In this document: positions 1 through 8,749 of the stretch, one piece after another
How the letters are laid out: each line of letters starts with the position of its first letter
Numbering within the stretch: the stretch's first letter is position 1
From: Solirubrum koreensis
GTDB taxonomy: Bacteria; Bacteroidota; Bacteroidia; Cytophagales; Hymenobacteraceae
Direction of reading: 5' to 3'
Assembly: GCF_039541855.1 (NCBI RefSeq)
Contig: NZ_BAABHA010000010.1
Span: 186,001 to 250,000, forward strand
DNA length: 64,000 nt
Position numbers and translations under genes: made by a program
Notes under the pieces: model-generated
What the model was told of the DNA's origin: nothing
The model's input: only the letters and a program-made list of their open reading frames with translations
Database searches by the model: none

Positions 1-1958
1 AGCAATGTTTCGTGTCGCTGTTTAATGACCGCGCCATTCGCTACCGCATTCAGAACGGGTTCGAGCACCTGCGCGTGGCCCTTTCCGTGGGGGTGCAGGC
101 CATGGTGCGCTCCGATCTGGCCTCGGCCGGCGTGGCCTTCACCATTGAGCCCGAAACCGGCCACGACCAGCTGATTTACCTTACCGGCAGCTGGGGGCTG
201 GGCGAAAACGTGGTGCAGGGCGCCGTGAATCCCGATGAGTTTTACCTCTTTAAGCCCTCGGTGCGCAACGGCTGCCGGGCGCTGGTCAGCAAAAAGCTCG
301 GCAACAAAGCCAAAACCATGGCGTACGCCCAAACCCAGAACCAGGCGGCGCTAGGCATCGAAAACACCGATACGCCCGCCGCCAGGCGCGCCACCTTTGT
401 ACTCACCGATGCCGAAGCCGAGCAGCTGGGCCGCTGGTGCCTGCAAATAGAGGAGCACTACGGCATGCCCATGGACATTGAGTGGGCCAAAGACGGCGTA
501 ACCGACCGCATCTACATTGTGCAGGCCCGCCCCGAAACCATTCACCACGGCCGCCGGGCCCTGCGCCTGCACGAGTACCACCTCACCGAGAAAGGCCCGG
601 TGCTGGCCACGGGCAAAGCCGTGGGCAGCCAGATTGCCTCCGGCGTGGCCCGCATCATCGACTCGCCGGCCGACGGGCACCGCCTGCAGCCGGGCGAAAT
701 TCTGGTGACCGACATCACCAGCCCCGACTGGAACGCCGTGCTGCGTAAGGCCGCCGTTATTGTGACCAACAAGGGCGGGCGCACCAGCCACGCCGCCATT
801 GTGGCGCGCGAGCTGGGCCTTTCGGCCGTGGTAGGCACCCTTAATGCCACCGAGAAAATTCAGGACGGGCAGCTCATTACCGTGTCGTGCGCCGAGGGCG
901 ACGAAGGCAAAATATTCGACGGGGCCCTGGCCTGGCAGGAAACCGACCTCGACCTGGAGCAGGTGGCCCTGCCCCGCACCAAGCCGCTGCTCATCCTGGC
1001 CGACCCCGACCGCGCCCTGCAGCTGGCCCGCTACCCCAGCCAGGGCGTGGGGCTGATGCGCATGGAGTTCGTCATTAACAGCGCCATTCGCATTCACCCC
1101 ATGGCGCTGGTAAACTTCGATGAGCTGGAAGACCCGGCGGCCCGCGCCGAAATAGCGCAGCTCACGGCCCAGTACGCCAGCAAGCCCGAGTACTTCGTGG
1201 ACAAGCTGGCCCAGGCCATTGGGTTTGTGGCGGCGGCATTTTATCCCCGCCAGGTGATTGTGCGCATGAGCGACTTCAAAACCAACGAGTACGCCAACCT
1301 GCTGGGCGGCCGGCAGTTCGAGCCCACCGAAGAAAACCCCATGCTGGGCTTCCGCGGGGCCTCGCGCTACTACAGCCCGCAGTACCGCGAAGGGTTCCGG
1401 CTGGAGTGCGAAGCGCTGCGGCGCGTGCACCACGACATGGGCCTGACCAACGTGAAGGCCATGATTCCGTTTTGCCGCACCGTGGCCGAAGGCCGGCAGG
1501 TGGTAGCCCTCATGGCGGAGTACGGCCTGCCGCGGGGCGAGCAGGGCCTGGAGATTTACGTAATGGCCGAAATTCCCAGCAACGTGATTCTGGCCGAAGA
1601 CTTTGCCCAGGTGTTCGACGGCTTCTCCATCGGCTCCAACGACCTGACCCAGCTCACCCTCGGCATCGACCGCGACTCGGCCATCGTCAGCCCGCTCTTC
1701 GATGAGCGCAACGAAGCCGTGACCCGCATGCTGGCCCAGGTGATTCGCACGGCCAAAGCCTGCGGCCGGCCCATTGGCCTGTGCGGCCAAGCCCCCAGCG
1801 ACTACCCCGACTTTGCCCGGCTGCTGGTGGAGCACGGCATCGACAGTATTTCCTTCACCCCCGACGCGCTGCTTAAAGGCATGGCCAACATGGTAGCGGC
1901 CGAGCAGGCCCTGGCCGCCGCGCCGTCCGTGGCCGCCGGGCAGGCTGTTCCAGCCTGA
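1..1958 (+). CDS. ppsA: phosphoenolpyruvate synthase, 3' part (5' end outside window)
   Basis: PEP synthase turns pyruvate, ATP and water into PEP, AMP and phosphate and feeds gluconeogenesis. The frame is open from base 3 (QCFVSLFNDRAIRYR), so the apparent GTG start at 12 is internal; about 150 N-terminal residues of a usual ~800 are missing. Counting from base 12, the end of the ATP-grasp domain comes first (GLGENVVQGAVNPDEF near 65). The phosphohistidine swivel domain follows with GGRTSHAAIVAREL near 255-268 and its catalytic His, then the PEP-binding TIM barrel with IGSNDLTQLTLGIDRDS and the catalytic Cys in GLCGQAPSD. It is the first gene of an island rich in universal stress proteins, with one of them 53 bases downstream on the same strand. 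Confidence 0.95.
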   Translation, partial: QCFVSLFNDRAIRYRIQNGFEHLRVALSVGVQAMVRSDLASAGVAFTIEPETGHDQLIYLTGSWGLGENVVQGAVNPDEFYLFKPSVRNGCRALVSKKLGNKAKTMAYAQTQNQAALGIENTDTPAARRATFVLTDAEAEQLGRWCLQIEEHYGMPMDIEWAKDGVTDRIYIVQARPETIHHGRRALRLHEYHLTEKGPVLATGKAVGSQIASGVARIIDSPADGHRLQPGEILVTDITSPDWNAVLRKAAVIVTNKGGRTSHAAIVARELGLSAVVGTLNATEKIQDGQLITVSCAEGDEGKIFDGALAWQETDLDLEQVALPRTKPLLILADPDRALQLARYPSQGVGLMRMEFVINSAIRIHPMALVNFDELEDPAARAEIAQLTAQYASKPEYFVDKLAQAIGFVAAAFYPRQVIVRMSDFKTNEYANLLGGRQFEPTEENPMLGFRGASRYYSPQYREGFRLECEALRRVHHDMGLTNVKAMIPFCRTVAEGRQVVALMAEYGLPRGEQGLEIYVMAEIPSNVILAEDFAQVFDGFSIGSNDLTQLTLGIDRDSAIVSPLFDERNEAVTRMLAQVIRTAKACGRPIGLCGQAPSDYPDFARLLVEHGIDSISFTPDALLKGMANMVAAEQALAAAPSVAAGQAVPA

Positions 1959-2011
1959 AAAAGGCAGTAGATCAAGTCATTCGCTTTGTTCGCTTGCTTT
2001 AATTCAGTGCC

Positions 2012-2860
2012 ATGAAACCTACTTTTTTGGTGCTTACCGACCTCTCAGTCAGTGCCCGGCGCGCCGCTTATTTAACCGCCGTGCTGGCCCGTGAGGTAGG
2101 TGGGCAGGTGGTGTTGCTGCACCTGGAGCAGTTGCCCGTAATGGAGCCCGAGCTGGGTTTGGTGGTGGTTCCCGATAGCTACTACACGCAGCTGGAGCAC
2201 GATGCCAAAGCGGCTTTGCGCGAGCTGGCCCGGCAACTGCCCGCGCCCGTGGCGGTGGAATTCAGCACCGAAAGCCTGCCCGACGTGCTGGGCGATGTAC
2301 TCGGCCGCTGGCAGCCCCAGCTACTGGTAATGGGCCTGGCGCCCGCACACGACGTGGTGGATGCGCTGCTGGTAAACCAGGTGGTGCCCGTGCTGCGCGA
2401 TGCCGGCCTGCCCTTGCTGCTGGTACCCGACGGCGCCGCCCAGGACCCTGCGCCGCCCCAGCTTGTGGCCGTAGCTACCGATGGCGACCCTTTTCAGCTT
2501 ACTCCTGCGGCGCGGGCCCTGCGGCCGCTGCTCCACCGCTGGTCCCCCGACTACTGCGTGGTGCACGTGGCCACGCCCGATAGCCCGAACGGAAGTGAAG
2601 AGGCGCTGAGCGCGGTGCGCGGCTGCGGGCTGCTGCCCGAAACGGCCTCGTGCATCAGCTACGAGGTGCAGCAGCAGCCCCGCACCGCCGGCATTGTGCA
2701 GGCTGTGCACGACGTGCAGGCCGATCTGCTGGTGCTGATGACCCGGCCGCGCACTTTCCTGAGCAGTGTTTTCGGGTGCGGCGTGGCGGCCCACGTGGCC
2801 AGTGCCAGCCCGGTGCCGGTGCTGCTGCTGCCCACCGTAGAATCCTCGGCCACCGGCTGA
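2012..2860 (+). CDS. universal stress protein, tandem UspA domains
   Basis: Cytoplasmic USP of 282 residues with two UspA-like Rossmann domains (about 1-140 and 150-280). The first opens with PTFLVLTDLSVSARRAAYLTAVLA and the strand VVLLHL; the second ends with SPVPVLLLP. Its second-domain loop reads FGCGVAAHV, unlike the FHRSV(T) loop in the other six USPs here, so it is the most divergent of the set. It lies 53 bases after ppsA and may share its transcript. A weak hairpin follows before the lipid-transport operon. USPs of this kind act in survival of starvation or low oxygen; no specific partner can be read from the sequence. Confidence 0.9.
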   Translation: MKPTFLVLTDLSVSARRAAYLTAVLAREVGGQVVLLHLEQLPVMEPELGLVVVPDSYYTQLEHDAKAALRELARQLPAPVAVEFSTESLPDVLGDVLGRWQPQLLVMGLAPAHDVVDALLVNQVVPVLRDAGLPLLLVPDGAAQDPAPPQLVAVATDGDPFQLTPAARALRPLLHRWSPDYCVVHVATPDSPNGSEEALSAVRGCGLLPETASCISYEVQQQPRTAGIVQAVHDVQADLLVLMTRPRTFLSSVFGCGVAAHVASASPVPVLLLPTVESSATG

Positions 2861-2884
2861 GCGGCGCCGCTGACCTGCTCCCGT

Positions 2885-2923
2885 AACGCCGCCAGCCACG
2901 CTTTGCAGGCGGCGGTTGGCGTT
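2885..2923 (+). terminator. weak hairpin after the first USP gene
   Basis: AACGCC (2885-2890) pairs with GGCGTT (2918-2923), and an alternative inner pairing CGCCGCC/GGCGGCG is possible. Only a short TTTT follows, so termination may be partial and allow read-through into mlaE. Confidence 0.35.
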
Positions 2924-2957
2924 TTCGTATAACGCTTTTTGCCAGTATATTACCTTA

Positions 2958-3713
2958 ATGAATAGCCAATTACTTGCCGAAACCGGCGCCATTACTGCCT
3001 TCGCCGGCCGGTTTTTCCGCGAAGGGTTTCGCCCGCGCTACGAAGTGCAGGAGCTCCTGTACCAGTGCTATGTCATCGGTTACCAGTCGCTGCCGCTGGT
3101 GGGCATTACGGGGTTTATTATGGGCATGGTACTCACGCTCCAGAGCCGGCCCACCATGGCCCAGTTCGGGGCCGAATCCTGGATTCCGGCCATGGTGGGC
3201 CTCACCATCATCCGCGAAATGGGCCCCATCATTACCGCCCTGATCTTCGCCGGCAAAATCGGTTCCAGCATCGGGGCCGAGCTGGGCTCGATGCGGGTGA
3301 CCGAGCAGATCGACGCCATGGAGGTATCGGGCACCAACCCGTTTAAGTACCTGGTAGCCACGCGGGTGCTGGCTACCACGCTCATGCTGCCGGTGCTTAC
3401 CCTGCTGGCCGATGCCGTGGCCCTGTACGCCTCGTATTTGGGCATCAACCTGAAAGGAACGACCACGCTGGCTTTGTTCGCCAACAACATTCTCTCGCGC
3501 CTGACTTTCGGCGACGTGCTGCCGGCCGTATTCAAAACGTTCTTTTTCGGCTTTGCTATCGGCATCATCGGCTGTTACAAGGGCTACCATTCCCGGAAGG
3601 GCACCGAGGGCGTGGGCCAGGCCGCCAACTCGGCCGTGGTGGTGTCGTCGCTGGTGATTTTTATTCTCGATTTACTGGCCGTGCAAATTACCGGCCTGCT
3701 GGGCCTGAACTGA
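2958..3713 (+). CDS. mlaE: MlaE-family ABC transporter permease
   Basis: Integral membrane permease of an MCE-type lipid ABC transporter, predicted to move phospholipid or another hydrophobic substrate between inner membrane and periplasm. The protein is 251 residues from MNSQLLAE. The family core is clear: GFIMGMVLTLQS, then IIREMGPIITALIFAGKIGSSIGAELGSM (a segment that contacts the ATPase), several hydrophobic helices and a C-terminal ITGLLGLN. An ATG 14 codons upstream (2916) is possible, but it would begin inside the intergenic hairpin and add residues not typical of MlaE. The stop codon overlaps the next start (TGATG), a translationally coupled operon. Confidence 0.92.
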   Translation: MNSQLLAETGAITAFAGRFFREGFRPRYEVQELLYQCYVIGYQSLPLVGITGFIMGMVLTLQSRPTMAQFGAESWIPAMVGLTIIREMGPIITALIFAGKIGSSIGAELGSMRVTEQIDAMEVSGTNPFKYLVATRVLATTLMLPVLTLLADAVALYASYLGINLKGTTTLALFANNILSRLTFGDVLPAVFKTFFFGFAIGIIGCYKGYHSRKGTEGVGQAANSAVVVSSLVIFILDLLAVQITGLLGLN

Positions 3714-4492
3714 TGCGCGCCGCTATGTTGCCCGAAAGCGGCCCTATACCGGCCGCCACAGCCGCCGAGGCCGTTATTCGCGTGGAGCACCTGAGCAAGT
3801 CGTTTGGTGACAACCACGTGCTGCAGGATTTTTCGCTGGAAGTTGGGAAGGGCGAAAACGTGGTGGTGCTGGGCAAATCGGGGTCCGGCAAATCGGTGCT
3901 CATTAAGTGCATGATTGGGCTGCTGCCCGTGGACGAAGGCCGCGTGACCGTGCTGGGCCAGGATGTGGCCGCCCTCGACCACGATGCCCTGGACCAGCTG
4001 CGGGCCCGTGTGGGCTTTCTGTTCCAGAGCAACGCCCTCTACGACTCCATGACGGTGCGCGAAAACCTGCTGTTCCCGCTGCGCCGGCACTGGCTGGCCC
4101 ACCGCCGCGGCGAGGAAGCCGAGCTGATCAAGCAGGCCCTCGACGACGTGGGCCTGGGCCACACGGCCGATATGATGCCGGCGGAGCTGTCGGGGGGGAT
4201 GCGCAAGCGCATTGCGCTGGCCCGCACGCTTATTCTGCGGCCCGAAATTATTTTGTACGACGAGCCCACCACCGGCCTCGACCCCGTAACGGCCCGCGAA
4301 ATCGACCAGCTTATTCGGGAAGTGCAGCAGAAGTACAACACCTCGGCCCTCATCATTTCGCACGACATGAACTGCGTGCGCCTCACCGCCGACCGTGTGG
4401 CGCTGCTGGTAGACGGCCGCTGCTACGCCGAGGGCACCTACGAGGCGCTTGCCCAAGACCCCGACCCCGTTATTCACGAGTTTTTTGCCTAA
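3713..4492 (+). CDS. mlaF: MlaF-family ABC transporter ATP-binding protein
   Basis: Cytoplasmic ATPase that powers the MlaE permease. All ABC motifs are intact in 259 residues: Walker A GKSGSGKS (54-61), Q-loop FLFQSN (Q105), signature LSGGMRKR (159-166), Walker B IILYDEP (179-185), D-loop GLD and the H-loop His in IISHDMN (217). The LSGGMRKR form is typical of MlaF-type rather than drug-exporter ATPases. It overlaps mlaE by one base. A second ATG four codons in (3725) is an alternative start. The 72 bases to mlaD show no terminator, so the three genes probably form one transcript. Confidence 0.94.
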   Translation: MRAAMLPESGPIPAATAAEAVIRVEHLSKSFGDNHVLQDFSLEVGKGENVVVLGKSGSGKSVLIKCMIGLLPVDEGRVTVLGQDVAALDHDALDQLRARVGFLFQSNALYDSMTVRENLLFPLRRHWLAHRRGEEAELIKQALDDVGLGHTADMMPAELSGGMRKRIALARTLILRPEIILYDEPTTGLDPVTAREIDQLIREVQQKYNTSALIISHDMNCVRLTADRVALLVDGRCYAEGTYEALAQDPDPVIHEFFA

Positions 4493-4564
4493 GGCCCGCC
4501 GTGCCGTTTTCGCGCATTTAGCGCTGTGAAGTCCGCTTTTTTCAATTCCTGACGCATATCCATC

Positions 4565-5536
4565 ATGCCCGAACGCACTGCCAGTAATCATATTCGCCTC
4601 GGCCTGTTCGTGCTGGCCGGCTTGGGCTGCCTCGTGGCCACGCTGTTGCTGCTGGCCCGCAAGCAAAGCTTGTTCAGCTCCTCGCTGCCCGTGCAAGCCG
4701 ATTTTCGCAACGTCGCGGGCCTGGTAACCGGCAACAACGTGCGCCTGGCCGGCATTGATGTGGGTACGGTGCGGCGTATTAATATTCTGAACGACAGCAC
4801 CGTGCGCGTGGAATTGAGCCTAAACCGCGACGTGCAGCCCTTCGTGAAAAAGAATGCCGTGGCCTCCATTGGCACCGACGGGCTGGTGGGCAACACCATC
4901 GTAAACCTGACGGCCGTGGCCGCCCCCGCGCGCCCCGTTGAGCCCGGCGACGTGCTGCGCACCACCGCGCCGCTGGCCATCGACGAGATGCTCAGCACGC
5001 TCAACGTATCGAACAAGAACCTCATTGGCATCACCCAGGATTTGCGGCAGATAACCAGCAAGCTCAACGGCAGCGACGCCCTCTGGCAGCTGCTGGGCGA
5101 CGAGCAGCTGGTAGCCCACGCGCGCCAGAGCCTGCAGCACGCCGCGGCCGCGGCGGGACAGCTGCAACAGTCGGCTCAGGATGTACGCCAGCTGACCAGC
5201 GGCCTGCGCGAAGGCCGCGGCCCCATGGGCTACCTGCTCACCGACACCGCTTTTGCCGGCCAGCTCCGGCACGCCACGCGCCAGCTGGCCGGCACCTCCG
5301 ATACGCTGGCCCGCACGCTGGCCACCTTGCAGCGCCAGGTGCAAACCGGCGCCGGCCCGCTCAACACCCTGCTTACCGACACCGCCCTCAGCCGGCAGCT
5401 TCGCCAGAGTATGCTGCACGTGGAGCAGGGTACGGCCGGCTTTAACCAAAGCATGGAAGCGCTGCAGCATAATTTTCTGCTGCGCGGCTACCTGCGCCGC
5501 CAGCAGAAAAAACAAACGCCGCCCGCTTATCGATAA
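4565..5536 (+). CDS. mlaD: MCE-domain lipid-binding protein (MlaD family)
   Basis: Inner-membrane-anchored, periplasmic substrate-binding part of the MCE transporter. There is one N-terminal membrane helix (about residues 11-30, LGLFVLAGLGCLVATLLLLA), then a single MCE domain (about 40-120: ADFRNVAGLVTGNNVRLAGIDVGTVRRI ... IGTDGLVGNTIVNL). A long helical C-terminal region rich in Gln, Ala and Leu (about 150-310) probably forms the coiled-coil tunnel seen in such proteins. At 323 residues it is the longer type found in Bacteroidota, not the ~180-residue E. coli MlaD. No mlaC or outer-membrane mlaA partner is present in the window. A very strong hairpin follows. Confidence 0.88.
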   Translation: MPERTASNHIRLGLFVLAGLGCLVATLLLLARKQSLFSSSLPVQADFRNVAGLVTGNNVRLAGIDVGTVRRINILNDSTVRVELSLNRDVQPFVKKNAVASIGTDGLVGNTIVNLTAVAAPARPVEPGDVLRTTAPLAIDEMLSTLNVSNKNLIGITQDLRQITSKLNGSDALWQLLGDEQLVAHARQSLQHAAAAAGQLQQSAQDVRQLTSGLREGRGPMGYLLTDTAFAGQLRHATRQLAGTSDTLARTLATLQRQVQTGAGPLNTLLTDTALSRQLRQSMLHVEQGTAGFNQSMEALQHNFLLRGYLRRQQKKQTPPAYR

Positions 5537-5665
5537 GCCAAGAGGCGCTTGCTTTCTGGTAGCTGCTCGCTCACTTTCCCGGCCTGGTTAGAGCTACCCG
5601 TACCCGGCGTCTGGTTGAAACGGGGGCACTGCCTTCGGGCTTGTGCTGACCCGGTCAACGCAACA

Positions 5666-5718
5666 GCGCGGCCCCGGCCGGACCAGCAATGTGTATGCTG
5701 TTCCGGCCGGGGCCGCGC
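5666..5718. terminator. strong bidirectional terminator between mlaD and the USP operon
   Basis: The arms 5666-5682 (starting GCGCGGCCCCGG) and 5702-5718 are perfectly complementary over 17 bases. After one mismatch the stem continues with CAGCA/TGCTG and closes on an 8-base loop. It sits between convergent genes. No U-tract follows on either strand, so it may also work as a processing or stability hairpin. Confidence 0.7.
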
Positions 5719-5752
5719 AGTAAGTAGCGAAGTAGACCTTTCCCGAAAGCGT

Positions 5753-6628
5753 TCAGACTGCTATGGCGGGCACCACCAGCACCGGCACCGGACTGTGCCG
5801 AAGCAGGTGCGTGGTAATGCTGCGGTGGAAAAAGTCGCCCAGCAGGTGGCGCCGCCGGGAAAGCACCACCAGCCAATCGGCGGAAGTACAGGACACGGCT
5901 TGCAGCAAACCGGTTTCGGGCTGGGCCGCGTAGAAACCTTCCACGGCGGGTCCACCGGCCCTGGCGGGCAGCAGGCCGCTTTCGCGCACGTGGTGCAGCG
6001 CTGCGGCGCAGGCCTCATCGTTCTGGCTTGAGCTTACGGTAACCACCAGGCTACGCGGGGCGGGCAGCTGGCGCAGCAGCAGGCGCGCGGCCCCAGCGCC
6101 GGCGTGCAGCGCGAAAGGCGGACCCGCCCCAATGGCCAGCAGCTGCGGCACGGCGGGGCGGTCGTAGGCTTCGGGTACCACCAGCAGCGGCAGCTGGGCG
6201 TTGCGCAGCACTTCCTGCACGGCAGCGCCCAGCTCGAAATCGGTGTCGGCGGCGGCGGGGCGGCCCAGCACGAACAGGGCCGGGCGGTAGCGTCGCGCCA
6301 GGTCGTCTACCAAGTCGGGCAGCAAGTCGGTTGCCAGCTCAATGGTTGCGGGAACCGGCAGCTCGGAGGCCAGCGTCTGCAGGCCTCGTTCCAGCTCCTG
6401 GGGTGCCCAGTGGGGCTCCGGGTCGCGGATTTCCACGCTCAGCAATGCGCGCTGGTCAACGTGAAGCAACACCAGCTCTGCCCCCAAAGGAGCCGCCAGC
6501 TCGGCGGCGAAACGCAGGGCCCGGCGGCTTTCGGGGAAGAAGCTGGTTAATATAATAAAGTGCAGAGCCGGCTGGGTGGTAGCCGGGGCAGACGAATCGG
6601 GGCGATTCGCGGGAATTGGCGTGGGCAT
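5753..6628 (-). CDS. universal stress protein, tandem UspA domains
   Basis: USP of 291 residues with two UspA domains, last gene of a minus-strand operon that probably starts near 9815. A Pro/Ser/Thr-rich leader of about 22 residues precedes the first strand (LHFIILTSFFPESRRALRFAAELA), longer than in its neighbours; there is no later Met to start from. The second domain ends RRRHLLGDFFHRSITTHLLRHSPVPVLVVPAIAV, with HRS where ATP-binding USPs have the glycine of the G-S/T motif, so nucleotide binding cannot be assumed. The gene is 12 bases downstream of the next USP and ends at the strong hairpin 5666-5718. Confidence 0.9.
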   Translation of the reverse strand: MPTPIPANRPDSSAPATTQPALHFIILTSFFPESRRALRFAAELAAPLGAELVLLHVDQRALLSVEIRDPEPHWAPQELERGLQTLASELPVPATIELATDLLPDLVDDLARRYRPALFVLGRPAAADTDFELGAAVQEVLRNAQLPLLVVPEAYDRPAVPQLLAIGAGPPFALHAGAGAARLLLRQLPAPRSLVVTVSSSQNDEACAAALHHVRESGLLPARAGGPAVEGFYAAQPETGLLQAVSCTSADWLVVLSRRRHLLGDFFHRSITTHLLRHSPVPVLVVPAIAV

Positions 6629-6640
6629 AGGAGTAGCAGC

Positions 6641-7462
6641 TTAAGCAGCGGTGGGCAGTACCAGCACGGGCACGGGGCTGCGGCGGAGCACCTGCGCCGT
6701 AACGCTGCGGTGAAATAGCTCGCCCAGAACCGAGTGGGGGCGGGCCAGCACCACAATAAGTTGGGCCCGCAGTTCGGTAGCGGCGTGCAGTATGCCGTCG
6801 GCGGGGGCTTCTTCGCGAATTTCGTAGAGGCTGTTGTTGGTAATAGTACCGAACCCGATGCGTTGCACAGCCGCCAAGCCCGTTTGTGCCTTCGAAGGGC
6901 CGCTACCGGATGCCACGTGCACTACGGTGGTGGTGGGCTGCAGGGCACGCAGCAGCCCCAGCAGCGCCGCCGAGGGCGCTGTTAGCTGAAAGTCGTGGTC
7001 GTCGGCGGCTACTACCACGCGCTGGGGTAGCTCCGAGGCCGTCCGGTTTTCGGGCACAAGCAAGAGCGGGTAGCGGGCGGCTCGCAGCAAGGAGGCCGCC
7101 TGGTGCGGAAGCAGGCGGTCGAGCAGGTTCTCGGGCTGTTCGCGGCCAATGGCCAGCAGCAGGGGCCGATGGCGCTGCACGACGTCGGTTACGGTGGCGC
7201 TAAGCGTATCGAGCGAAATTTCCACCTCGGCCGGCACGGGCAGCTGCCGGGCCTGCGCTACCAGTTCGGCCCTGATTTTCTGTTTGGTGTACAGCACCGC
7301 CTGGGCAGCCACCATCATCGATTCGGGCTCGAGCAGCGGATCCTGGTACACGTGTAGCAAAACCACGCGGCCGGCTAACAGCGCGGCCAGGCGGGATGTG
7401 TACGTGAGGGCCGTTTGCGCAGCCCCCGATAAATCGGAGAGAACCACAAAAGTCGGAAGCAT
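6641..7462 (-). CDS. universal stress protein, tandem UspA domains
   Basis: USP of 273 residues. I choose the ATG at 7462 (MLPTFVVLSDLSGAAQTAL) because it starts directly at the first beta strand as in the family; the open frame runs 22 codons further up without similarity. Domain 1 has VVLLHVYQD and domain 2 has TTVVHVASG and a C-terminal ELFHRSVTAQVLRRSPVPVLVLP. Its last 30 residues are nearly the same as in the USPs at 7807 and 17727, pointing to duplication. It lies between the DUF2892 gene and the next USP in one operon. Confidence 0.9.
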   Translation of the reverse strand: MLPTFVVLSDLSGAAQTALTYTSRLAALLAGRVVLLHVYQDPLLEPESMMVAAQAVLYTKQKIRAELVAQARQLPVPAEVEISLDTLSATVTDVVQRHRPLLLAIGREQPENLLDRLLPHQAASLLRAARYPLLLVPENRTASELPQRVVVAADDHDFQLTAPSAALLGLLRALQPTTTVVHVASGSGPSKAQTGLAAVQRIGFGTITNNSLYEIREEAPADGILHAATELRAQLIVVLARPHSVLGELFHRSVTAQVLRRSPVPVLVLPTAA

Positions 7463-7555
7463 CACAAGAAGGCGGTGGGCCGGGGCGCGGCCGGGTGAAA
7501 AGAGAACAGATGGCAAAGGCAGGCCCACAGCTTGCCAACTCGTGGGACGTAAAAA

Positions 7556-7774
7556 CTACCGCGGAAAGGGGCGGTGCGTGGAAATGCCCAGCAAGCCGTA
7601 AAGCGGGCAGTACGCGAATACCCCCGTGAGCAGCAGTACCAACGGCACCACCAGCCAGGCCAAGAGTACGGGGCCGCTCAGGTTTTGCTCCAGCAACACG
7701 CTGGCAAGGGCGGCGGCAAGAACGATGCGGATGACACGGTCGTAAGAACCTACATTCTGGCTCATAATTGACAA
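7556..7774 (-). CDS. DUF2892 (YgaP-like transmembrane) small membrane protein
   Basis: Inner-membrane protein of 72 residues (69 if the second Met at 7765 is used, giving MSQNVGSYDRVIR). The family pattern is clear: NVGSYDRVIRIVLA then two hydrophobic helices (about 17-32 and 36-54) and the conserved end FAYCPLYGLLGIST. DUF2892 domains often accompany rhodanese or stress genes; their molecular role is not established. It sits inside the USP operon with short gaps on both sides. Confidence 0.88.
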   Translation of the reverse strand: MSIMSQNVGSYDRVIRIVLAAALASVLLEQNLSGPVLLAWLVVPLVLLLTGVFAYCPLYGLLGISTHRPFPR

Positions 7775-7806
7775 GCGGTTTAAGAGTAAGGCAATCTGAA
7801 TTCGGG

Positions 7807-8706
7807 CTATGTTTTCGGCCAGAGCAGCAGGTCGTCGGCCGTGAGCCGAGATGTTTTGCGGGCGGCTGCAACTGGCTCCGTTACCGGCACGGCCAGCACG
7901 GGAACGGGGCTGCCCGCAATAACCTGGGCCGTAACGCTGCGGTGAAACAGCTCTCCGAAATAGCTGCGCGTGCGGGCCAGCACCACCACCAGGTCGGCTC
8001 CTGTGTCTTGAATGGCTTCGAGCAGGCCGGCTGCGGCGTCGGGGTTTTGGTAGCCGCGCAGGCCAATGGTGGCCACGCCTGCCGCCAGCCCGCTGCGTTG
8101 TACCGCCTGCAGGGCTTTGGTGCAGCGCACATCGTCTTCGGTGTCCGTTACGTGTGCTACCACCAGCTCGGCGCCCAGTTGCTGAAGCAAGTTGCTTACC
8201 GGGGCGGCTGGTTCGGTCAGGGAAAAGTCCTCGGCGTCGGCGGCTATCAGCACCCGGCGCGGCGGGGCCAGCTCCGGTGTGTCCACGGGCACCAGCAGCG
8301 CGGGCAGGTTAGTGGCCCGAAGCAGCTCCATGGCCGCTGTACTCAGCTGTGCGGGTGCGGCGCGTTGGGCGGCGGGCAGGCCCAGCACGAACAGGGGCGC
8401 CGGGTAGCGGTGGGCAATGTCGCGGGCTACGCCGGGTAACACATCGGTAGTAAGCTCCACGGTGGCCGGCGTGCGCAGCTGCTCGGCCATCTGGCTCAGC
8501 AAGGTGCCGGTTTCCACGGCGTTGCGCAGCTCGTCGCGGCGCCAGTCGTTGCCCGCCAGCGCGTAAGACGGGTCGTAGAAAGAGCCGCGGTTAACGTGGA
8601 GCAGTACCAACTGGCTCCCCAGCACGCCGGCCATTGCGTCGGTGTACTGCAGGGCGCGTTGGGCAGGCGGGTAGAAATTGGTGAGTACTACAAAAGTGGA
8701 GTCCAT
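7807..8706 (-). CDS. universal stress protein, tandem UspA domains
   Basis: USP of 299 residues starting at MDSTFVVLTNFYPPAQRALQYTDAMAGVLG (ATG at 8706; an ATG two codons earlier at 8712 is also possible). The frame stays open up to 8796 but that extension is Cys/Arg-rich and overlaps the end of the next USP gene, so it is not used. Domain 2 carries ELVVAHVTD and GELFHRSVTAQVIAGSPVPVLAVP. About 25 residues after the usual USP end (VTEPVAAARKTSRLTADDLLLWPKT) form a tail its neighbours lack. It is 43 bases after the upstream USP, in the same operon. Confidence 0.9.
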   Translation of the reverse strand: MDSTFVVLTNFYPPAQRALQYTDAMAGVLGSQLVLLHVNRGSFYDPSYALAGNDWRRDELRNAVETGTLLSQMAEQLRTPATVELTTDVLPGVARDIAHRYPAPLFVLGLPAAQRAAPAQLSTAAMELLRATNLPALLVPVDTPELAPPRRVLIAADAEDFSLTEPAAPVSNLLQQLGAELVVAHVTDTEDDVRCTKALQAVQRSGLAAGVATIGLRGYQNPDAAAGLLEAIQDTGADLVVVLARTRSYFGELFHRSVTAQVIAGSPVPVLAVPVTEPVAAARKTSRLTADDLLLWPKT

Positions 8707-8749
8707 GAGCATGGCAGAGTAAGTCAGGGAATTAAGCCCGGGCGTTGAT

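Noticed and set aside
351..1835. A 494-residue open frame on the minus strand across ppsA
   Set aside because: It is the GC-driven mirror of a well-conserved gene; the product is His/Gly/Val-rich with no known domain. Many similar long antisense frames (for example 2970-3590, 3584-4696, 44098-45438, 55394-56878) were left out for the same reason.
5549..6031. A plus-strand frame in and after the mlaD-USP gap
   Set aside because: It reads through a terminator and then antisense USP sequence.
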